From: an uncultured Rivibacter sp.
Lineage (GTDB): Bacteria; Pseudomonadota; Gammaproteobacteria; Burkholderiales; Burkholderiaceae
Length of the DNA: 38,460 nucleotides
Direction of reading: 5' to 3'
NCBI GenBank assembly: GCA_946481025.1
Contig: CAMLNA010000028.1
Span: 1-38,460 of the forward strand
The notes beneath the pieces are model-generated. The model searched no databases. It saw nothing but the letters and a program-made list of their open reading frames with translations, and was not told the DNA's origin. Below are positions 33,348-38,460 of this stretch, piece after piece. A program made the position numbers and the translations under genes. Each line of letters starts with the position of its first letter. The first letter of the stretch is position 1.

Positions 33348-33376
33348 AAACTAGGGAGGGCAGAAACCGTCTTCAA
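33348..33376 (-). promoter_or_regulatory. Candidate sigma-70 promoter of the secreted lectin-like gene
   Basis: On the minus strand TTGAAG (complement of 33371-33376) and TAGTTT (complement of 33348-33353) are separated by exactly 17 bases. The transcript would start about 120 bases before the TTG at 33221, leaving a long, relatively AT-rich leader. The -10 box keeps only the key T, A and T. Confidence 0.35.
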
Positions 33377-33452
33377 GGAAAGGCGTCACTCTGTTGCAGT
33401 CGTTACCGCGGTGCCGAGCTTCGCAATGTGTGGTGATGCTGGCGGCGCGAAT

Positions 33453-33491
33453 GCAGCGGCAAAGCCCCGTTTTTCGGGGCATTGCCGCTGC
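33453..33491 (-). terminator. Long hairpin, probable terminator of the PfpI lipoprotein gene
   Basis: A 39-base hairpin: GCAGCGGCAA pairs with TTGCCGCTGC, one A-A mismatch, then GCCCCG pairs with CGGGGC around a TTTTT loop (AAAAA on the minus strand). It lies 62 bp beyond the stop at 33553. Neither flank has a long T-run, although the inner stem is followed by TTT on the minus strand, so terminator activity is likely but not certain. Confidence 0.55.
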
Positions 33492-33552
33492 ACGGTCCGT
33501 GCTGGAACGTCCGGAGCGGGCCGCGTCGCGAGGCGCAGCACCGCCAGGCGGT

Positions 33553-34725
33553 TCAGGAGCGGGCGCAGGGATTGCTTGTGGCCGGGTACTCCAGTTCCTG
33601 GAGCACCCATTCCAGCCGCCAGGCCCCGAAGCGGTCGGCCACTTCGCACAGCGTGCGGTCGAGTTGCTGCAGCGGCTTGAGCCCCGGCGTGAAAGGCAGG
33701 CGCGGCAGGCCGGCCGCGGGGGGTTGTGCCGCCACCACGACGAGCCCGCTGCGCAGCTTCACCGGGCTGCCGGTGGCCGAGGCGGCCGCCACGTCCACAT
33801 GCCCTGTGCGCGACCACGCATCCACCGCCAGCGCGAGGGCCACGTCGTCCATGCCCTCCTGCACGTCCACCTGCCATTGCTCGTCGCGCCAGAACGCGAC
33901 CTTGTTCAGCAAATAGGTCGCGCCGCGGCGCGGCGTCACGCCGAAGGGGGCGCTGTCATGCGCCGGGCTCCACGAGGCGGCGCCCAGGTCGTCGGCGAGC
34001 GCCTGCGCCTTGGCCCGGCCGCCGATCGCCTCCACCAGTGCCAGCATCGCCGGCACCGAGGCGGTGATGCCGGTGGTGGTGGCCACGCCGCGGTCGATGA
34101 CGTAGCGCTGGTGCGGCTCATGCGTCGCCCCGGCGTGGCGCTCGGGCAGGCGGCTGCGGTCCACCCAATGGCCGGTGAAGCGGCGGCCGTCCAGCAGGCC
34201 GGCGCGGCCCACCACGAGCGCGCCCCGGCACACGCCGATGACCCGTGCGCCGCGGTCGGCCTGCCGGCGCAGCCAGCCCGCGAGCACCGGGTCGTCGTCT
34301 TCACGCACGGCCGGCACGATCACGTAGTCGGCGCCGGCAGGGTGGGCCCGGTCGAAGCCGTCGAAGTCGATCGCGCCTTCCACCTGCAACGCGGGGAACA
34401 GCGAGATGCGGCCGGCCCGGGGCGCGACGATGCGCACCTCGGCCACGCCGGCGCGCTGCAGCACCGCGTGCGGCAGCAGCAGGTCGGTGGTCTCGGTGGC
34501 ATCGTTCTGCGCCAGCACTGCGATCAAGGGCCGGCCTTCTCGCCGGGGCTTCAGGCCTTCCACGAAGGCCTGGTGCCGGCGTTCGACGGTGGCCGCGTCG
34601 GGCAGCGGCGGCAGCGGCTCACGCGGCCCGCAGGCGGCCAGCACGAGGGCTACGATGGCCGCCGCGAGCCATGCCGGCGCTTTCGAAGGCCGCCGTGCCC
34701 GCCTCTGAGCAGGGTGTCGTTCCAT
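33553..34725 (-). CDS. DJ-1/PfpI-domain lipoprotein
   Basis: A 390-aa lipoprotein with a DJ-1/PfpI (class I glutamine amidotransferase-like) domain. The lipobox is LVLAACG with Cys32, so the protein should be lipid-anchored. The domain covers about residues 60-270, with the nucleophile-elbow Cys166 in VIGVCRGALVVGRAG, followed by LLDGRRFTGHW, as in the amidase-like domain of GlxA regulators but without any DNA-binding part. The C-terminal ~120 residues continue past the domain with an LRSGLVVVAAQPPAAG segment and have no recognised fold. I chose the ATG at 34723-34725. It is divergent from the GlxA-type regulator, whose start is only 16 bp away. The role is unknown. Confidence 0.8.
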   Translation of the reverse strand: MERHPAQRRARRPSKAPAWLAAAIVALVLAACGPREPLPPLPDAATVERRHQAFVEGLKPRREGRPLIAVLAQNDATETTDLLLPHAVLQRAGVAEVRIVAPRAGRISLFPALQVEGAIDFDGFDRAHPAGADYVIVPAVREDDDPVLAGWLRRQADRGARVIGVCRGALVVGRAGLLDGRRFTGHWVDRSRLPERHAGATHEPHQRYVIDRGVATTTGITASVPAMLALVEAIGGRAKAQALADDLGAASWSPAHDSAPFGVTPRRGATYLLNKVAFWRDEQWQVDVQEGMDDVALALAVDAWSRTGHVDVAAASATGSPVKLRSGLVVVAAQPPAAGLPRLPFTPGLKPLQQLDRTLCEVADRFGAWRLEWVLQELEYPATSNPCARS

Positions 34726-34741
34726 GTCCGGGAGCCTACGA

Positions 34742-35824
34742 ATGCGCACCGAACGCCACAAGGACGAAGAAGCCGCAGTTCCTGCCAGCCACGTGGCGCT
34801 GGTGGCCTTCGACGGTGTCGAGGCGCTCGACGTGGCCGGGCCGGCCAGCGTGTTCAGCAAGGCGGAGCTGCTGAGGCCGGGCACCTACCGCCTTCACATC
34901 GCCTCGCCCCGCGGTGGCGCGGTGACCACCAATTCGGGCCTGGACCTTGCACGCACCTGCGCGCTGCGGGAGCTGCCGCAGCCCATCGACACGCTGGTGT
35001 TTGCCGGCGGCGAGGAGCCGGCGGTGCGCTCGGCCATCGTCGAGCACGGCGTGGCCGCCTGGCTGGCCGAGATGGCGCCGCGCACCCGCCGCGTGGCCAG
35101 CGTGTGCAGCGGCGCCTTCGCGCTGGCGGCGGCCGGCCTGCTCGACGGCCGCGAGGCCACGACGCACTGGCGGGTGTGCGACATGCTGCAGGCCCTGCGG
35201 CCGCAGGTGCGTGTGCAGCGCGAGCGCATCTACGTGCATGACGGCCCGGTGTGGACTTCGGCCGGCGTGACCACCGGCATCGAGCTGGCGCTCGCGCTGG
35301 TGGAAGACGACCTCGGCCATGAGGTGTCGATGGAGATCGCGCGCACGCTGGCGCTGCCCATGCTGCGCGGGGCCGAGCAGCCGCAGCTCAGCCCGACGCT
35401 GAACATGCAGGCCGCCGCCAGCCACCGCCTGCGCGAGCTGGTCGCCTGGATCGGCACGCATCTCCAGGAGGACCTGTCGGTGCAGGCGCTGGCCGAGCGG
35501 GTGCGGATGAGCCCGCGGCATTTCGCGCGGGCCTTTGCGGCGCAGACCGGCTGCACGCCGGCGCGTTTCGTCGAGCGTCACCGCGTGGCGACGGCCGAGC
35601 AGCTGCTGCGCCGCACGGCTTGGACGCAGGAGCGCATCGCGAGCCGCAGCGGCTTCGGATCGGTGGATGCGCTGCAGCGCGCCTTCGCCCGGCAGCACGG
35701 GCTCACGCCGCAGGCTTTTCGCGAAGGACAGCCGCCCCGCGTGCCAGGGTCTGCGCCATTGCGGACGCAACCCGGCGCGCACAATGATCAGGTGCCGTCG
35801 GTGCGGCGAAGGGGTGTGGCATGA
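34742..35824 (+). CDS. GlxA-family transcriptional regulator (DJ-1/PfpI plus AraC HTH)
   Basis: A 360-aa regulator with an N-terminal DJ-1/PfpI domain (about residues 15-205) and a C-terminal AraC-type double helix-turn-helix (~225-325). The first domain has VALVAFDGVEALDVAGPASVF and the elbow Cys122 in VASVCSGAFALAAAG, followed by LLDGREATTHW. The second has LSVQALAERVRMSPRHFARAF and IASRSGFGSVDALQRAFARQ. I chose the ATG at 34742 because GGGAG lies eight bases upstream; an ATG at 34724, overlapping the lipoprotein's start in CATG, is the alternative. Its TGA overlaps the DUF2845 ATG. It probably controls the divergent lipoprotein gene; the ligand is unknown. Confidence 0.92.
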   Translation: MRTERHKDEEAAVPASHVALVAFDGVEALDVAGPASVFSKAELLRPGTYRLHIASPRGGAVTTNSGLDLARTCALRELPQPIDTLVFAGGEEPAVRSAIVEHGVAAWLAEMAPRTRRVASVCSGAFALAAAGLLDGREATTHWRVCDMLQALRPQVRVQRERIYVHDGPVWTSAGVTTGIELALALVEDDLGHEVSMEIARTLALPMLRGAEQPQLSPTLNMQAAASHRLRELVAWIGTHLQEDLSVQALAERVRMSPRHFARAFAAQTGCTPARFVERHRVATAEQLLRRTAWTQERIASRSGFGSVDALQRAFARQHGLTPQAFREGQPPRVPGSAPLRTQPGAHNDQVPSVRRRGVA

Positions 35825-36168
35825 AGCGTCCGTTGTTGGCCGGCCTGTGGTGCCTGGCCCTGATGTCGGCCGGTGCGCCCGGCCATGCCGAATCGCTGCG
35901 CTGCAACGGCCACTCCGCGCAGGTGGGCGACTCGCGCCTGTCGGTGCTCTACAAGTGCGGCGAGCCGCTGCTGAAGGACTCCTACTGCGCGCCGGTGTAC
36001 TACTCGCAGACCCTGCAGCCGGTGCCGCCGCAGGTGGCGGGCCTCGCGGTGCCCTGCCAGCCGGTGGACGAATGGCTCTACGACCGCGGCCCCGGCAACC
36101 TGATGGTCACGGTGCGCTTTCGCGGCGGAGCGGTGCAGGCCATCGAATACGGGCGCGTGCCACAGTAG
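35821..36168 (+). CDS. Secreted DUF2845 protein
   Basis: A 115-aa periplasmic protein of DUF2845. The signal peptide covers about residues 1-23 (RPLLAGLWCLALMSAGAPGHA). The mature part opens with SLRCNGHSAQVGDSRLSVLYKCGEP, the family signature with two cysteines, and then has a second Cys pair (DSYCAP, AVPCQP) that could form disulfides. It ends with VTVRFRGGAVQAIEYGRVP. It overlaps the regulator gene by 4 bp (ATGA at 35821-35824), so it is translationally coupled. Function unknown. Confidence 0.9.
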   Translation: MKRPLLAGLWCLALMSAGAPGHAESLRCNGHSAQVGDSRLSVLYKCGEPLLKDSYCAPVYYSQTLQPVPPQVAGLAVPCQPVDEWLYDRGPGNLMVTVRFRGGAVQAIEYGRVPQ

Positions 36169-36296
36169 CCTCCCGGCGCGAGGGGGGCGAGATTGTGCCA
36201 ACGAGTCGCCCGCCCTGCCGCTGCGCAGGGGCAATGCGTCTGCGGCGATGATGGCGGCCCCCGCCACCGACCCAGACAGAAGACGGAGACCTTCAC

Positions 36297-37814
36297 GTGA
36301 GCACCTTGCACGAACGACTGCGGGCCCTGCCGCCCGCGGCCCTGGAGGGCATGCGGCGCGGCATCGAGAAAGAGAGCCTGCGCGCGCTGCCAGGTGGCGA
36401 GCTGGCGCTCACCCCGCATCCGGTCGCGCTCGGCTCTGCGCTCACCAACGAGCACATCACCACCGACTTCAGCGAGTCGCAGCTCGAGCTCATCACCGGC
36501 GTGCATGCGGACGTCGATGCCTGCCTCGCCGAGCTCACGCGGATCCACCAGTTCGTGTACCCGGCCATCGGCGAGGAGCTCCTGTGGGCGGGCAGCATGC
36601 CCTGCGGGCTGCCGGCCGACGAGACCATTCCGATCGGGCGCTACGGCTCCTCGAACATCGGCCGCGCCAAGAGCGTCTACCGCATGGGGCTCGGCCACCG
36701 CTACGGCCGGCGCATGCAGACCATTTCCGGCATCCACTACAACTGGTCGATGCCCGGCCTGTCGAACGACGACTACTTCGCGCTGATCCGCAACTTCCGC
36801 CGCCATTCCTTCCTGCTGCTGTACCTCTTCGGCGCCTCGCCCGCCCTGTGCTCCAGCTTCGTCGACGGCCGCGAGCACCGGCTCGAGGTGTTCAAGGGCC
36901 ACACGCTGCACATGCCGCACGGCACCTCGCTGCGCATGGGCCGCCTGGGCTACCAGAGCGATGCCCAGGCCACGCTGGCGGTGAGCTACAACAGCCTCGA
37001 GAGCTATGGCGCGTCGCTGCAGGACGCGCTGACGCGGCCATACCCGCCCTACGAGGCGCTGGGCATCCTGAACCCGGGCGGCGAATACAACCAGCTCGCC
37101 ACCACGCTGCTGCAGATCGAGAACGAGTTCTACGGGACCATCCGGCCCAAGCGGGTGATCCGCCGCGGCGAGCGCCCGCTGCACGCGCTGCGCGAGCGCG
37201 GCGTCGAATACGTCGAGGTGCGCTGCATGGACCTCGACCCGTTCGTGCCGGTGGGCATCGCCGCGCAGACCATGCGCTTCCTCGACGTGTTCCTGCTGCA
37301 TTGCCTGCTGGCGGAAAGCCCGCCCGACACGCCCCAGGAGATCGCCGCGCTCGGGCGCAACCAGCATCGCACCGCCGAGCGCGGCCGCGAGCCCGGCCTG
37401 CTGCTGCTGCGGGGCGGCGCCGAAGTGCCGCTGGCCCAGTGGGGCGCCGAAGTGGTGGACCAGTGCGGGCCGATCGCCGCGGCGCTCGACGCCGTCCACG
37501 GCGGCCATGGCTATCGCGATGCCGTGGCCGCGGCCGCCTCGGGCCTGGCCGAACCGCAAGGCCTGCCTTCGGCGCGGGTGCTGTCGGCCATGCGCGATGA
37601 ACACGACGGCTCCTACGTGCGTTTCGTGAAGGCGCAGTCGGTGAAGACGCGGCAATGGCTGATGCAGCAGCCGCTGGGCGCCGAGGCGCGCCAGCGCTTC
37701 GAACGCCTGGCGGCCGAATCGCTCGACGAGCAGCGCCGCTGCGAAGCGGCCGACACCGAGCCGTTCGAGACCTACCGGCAGCAGTACCTGGCGCCCGAGC
37801 GCCTGTGGGTCTGA
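36297..37814 (+). CDS. gshA: Glutamate-cysteine ligase
   Basis: Catalyses the first step of glutathione synthesis: ATP-dependent joining of glutamate and cysteine to gamma-glutamylcysteine. The 505-aa product matches the proteobacterial GshA type (E. coli is 518 aa). Visible marks are GIEKESLR at residues ~23-30, HITTDFSESQLELIT, the GHRYGRRMQTISGIHYNWSMP substrate/metal region (~133-153), PKRVIRRGERPLHAL and VEYVEVRCMDLDPFVPVGI. The start is the GTG at 36297, eight bases after GGAG. It has its own 128-bp upstream gap. No gshB is adjacent. The downstream neighbour on the opposite strand is broken. Confidence 0.95.
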   Translation: MSTLHERLRALPPAALEGMRRGIEKESLRALPGGELALTPHPVALGSALTNEHITTDFSESQLELITGVHADVDACLAELTRIHQFVYPAIGEELLWAGSMPCGLPADETIPIGRYGSSNIGRAKSVYRMGLGHRYGRRMQTISGIHYNWSMPGLSNDDYFALIRNFRRHSFLLLYLFGASPALCSSFVDGREHRLEVFKGHTLHMPHGTSLRMGRLGYQSDAQATLAVSYNSLESYGASLQDALTRPYPPYEALGILNPGGEYNQLATTLLQIENEFYGTIRPKRVIRRGERPLHALRERGVEYVEVRCMDLDPFVPVGIAAQTMRFLDVFLLHCLLAESPPDTPQEIAALGRNQHRTAERGREPGLLLLRGGAEVPLAQWGAEVVDQCGPIAAALDAVHGGHGYRDAVAAAASGLAEPQGLPSARVLSAMRDEHDGSYVRFVKAQSVKTRQWLMQQPLGAEARQRFERLAAESLDEQRRCEAADTEPFETYRQQYLAPERLWV

Positions 37815-37845
37815 AGCGAGGCCGCGCGGTGCCGGGTGGCGCCGC

Positions 37846-38460
37846 TCAGTGCACGAACGCCGGCTTGAGCGGTTCGATGAATATCTCCTCGACCGGGAAA
37901 TCGATCGGCTTCAGGCAGCTCATGCCGGCGGTGGCCTCCAGCCGGGCCTGCCGGTCCAGCAGCTCGTGGAAGGTGCGCGGCACGCCGTCCGCGTCCTGCG
38001 GCATGTTCTTCCCGGTCAGGAAGTCCGACAGCTGGGCTTCGGCTCCTAACGCGGGACCTCTTGCCTGCCAGGATGGCGGGCTCGTGGTGGTTGACGAAGT
38101 CCCGCAGCACGGTCGAGTTCTGCAGCGAGCGATCCGGTGTCTGCGCGAGGGTGTCGTGCATCAGGCGGCCGGCGAACGGTCCCTTGTTGAGCTGCAGCTT
38201 CGATTCGCGCAGCTGCCAGAAGATGTCAAAGAAGACGTCTGCCAATGCAAACTCGTTGGTGCGGACCTGGTTGATCGCGCTGCGGTTGGGCAGCTTCGAC
38301 GGGTCGGCATTGCGCAGCGTGAACTGGTCGGTGAGGGCTTGCAGCGCGTTGTTGTAGGCGGGTGACCCGAGCGTGAGGCTGCCGAGCGCGCGTCATTGTT
38401 TCGCCCACGCAGGTGAGGGTAGGGGCTTGCAGGCGGCGCTCAAGTCCGCCACACCCGCGG
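37846..38460 (-). pseudogene. Unidentified broken gene, 3' part, running off the window
   Basis: The minus strand carries one protein-like sequence split over frames. A first segment (about 38393 down to ~38060) reads GSLTLGSPAYNNALQALTDQ and on through VFFDIFWQLRESKLQLNKGP and SLQNSTVLRDFVNHHEPAIL. A second, starting near 38050 in a frame shifted by one base, reads GAEAQLSDFLTGKNMPQDAD and ends in CLKPIDFPVEEIFIEPLKPA-FVH-stop at 37846-37848. The frame change lies within about 38045-38065. A TGA interrupts the first frame just upstream, near 38390, so there are at least two lesions. Both parts look like real, conserved protein, but I cannot name the family. The start lies beyond the window. 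Sequencing errors are an alternative to a true pseudogene. Confidence 0.65.

Larger units (their letters stand above)
33222..33552. other. Intergenic region, 331 bp
   Basis: This gap holds the leader and candidate promoter of the lectin-like gene (about 33222-33376) and the hairpin at 33453-33491 that follows the lipoprotein gene. The leader is distinctly less GC-rich than the genes around it. I see no gene, RNA gene or insertion element here. Confidence 0.6.

Noticed and set aside
34724..34741. ATG at 34724 as start of the GlxA-type regulator
   Set aside because: It lacks a ribosome site and would overlap the divergent lipoprotein start; the ATG at 34742 has GGGAG at the right distance.

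Overview
This is a strongly GC-rich (about 70% by eye) chromosomal stretch of a betaproteobacterium. Burkholderiales of the Rubrivivax/Leptothrix/Comamonadaceae kind is the most likely source, judged from codon use, the proteobacterial-type GshA, the TamAB pair, diheme c4-type cytochromes and the CstA/YbdD pair. Coding density is high. I see no tRNA, rRNA, CRISPR array, integrase or transposase.

Layout. (1) 2-8793, minus strand: tamA and tamB (outer-membrane biogenesis), then a 418-aa unknown protein, a stand-alone C-terminal half of a TOPRIM-type protein, and two small unknown proteins. (2) 8988-10968, plus: a secreted DUF2141 protein and a Tat-exported carotenoid oxygenase, probably co-transcribed. 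(3) 10979-12151, minus: a CoxE-like VWA protein. (4) 12285-17444, plus: a membrane diguanylate cyclase, a possible GlcG/HbpS-like protein, a GT4 glycosyltransferase and a glycogen-debranching-type glucosidase; the last three are tightly spaced. (5) 17468-20982, minus: a MoxR ATPase, a GNAT acetyltransferase and an S9 peptidase, almost without gaps. (6) 21066-26459, plus: a c4-type cytochrome with a clear terminator, an orphan peptide-type ABC binding protein, a bacterial PH-domain protein, a diheme cytochrome and a membrane-anchored triheme cytochrome. (7) 26456-27502, minus: an unknown protein whose stop codon overlaps that of the triheme cytochrome. (8) 27636-32274, plus: a Cache-domain histidine kinase, its NarL-type regulator, CstA and YbdD. 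(9) 32355-33221, minus: a secreted lectin-like protein with a Thr-Pro linker and a TTG start. (10) 33553-36168: a divergent pair of DJ-1/PfpI proteins (a lipoprotein and a GlxA-type AraC regulator) with start codons 16 bp apart, then DUF2845. (11) 36297-37814, plus: gshA. (12) 37846-38460, minus: a broken, unidentified gene running off the window.

How the genes work together. Most of the window is ordinary housekeeping and accessory metabolism: envelope assembly, respiratory c-type cytochromes, polyglucan handling, glutathione synthesis, and carboxylate uptake under a likely two-component control. The less ordinary parts are two copies of a ~91-bp imperfect palindrome (25015-25105 and 29682-29773), the truncated TOPRIM gene beside unknown proteins, the divergent DJ-1/PfpI pair, and MoxR and VWA genes separated by about 8 kb instead of adjacent. 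I did not find a convincing, wholly new multi-gene system; the best candidates are given as findings.
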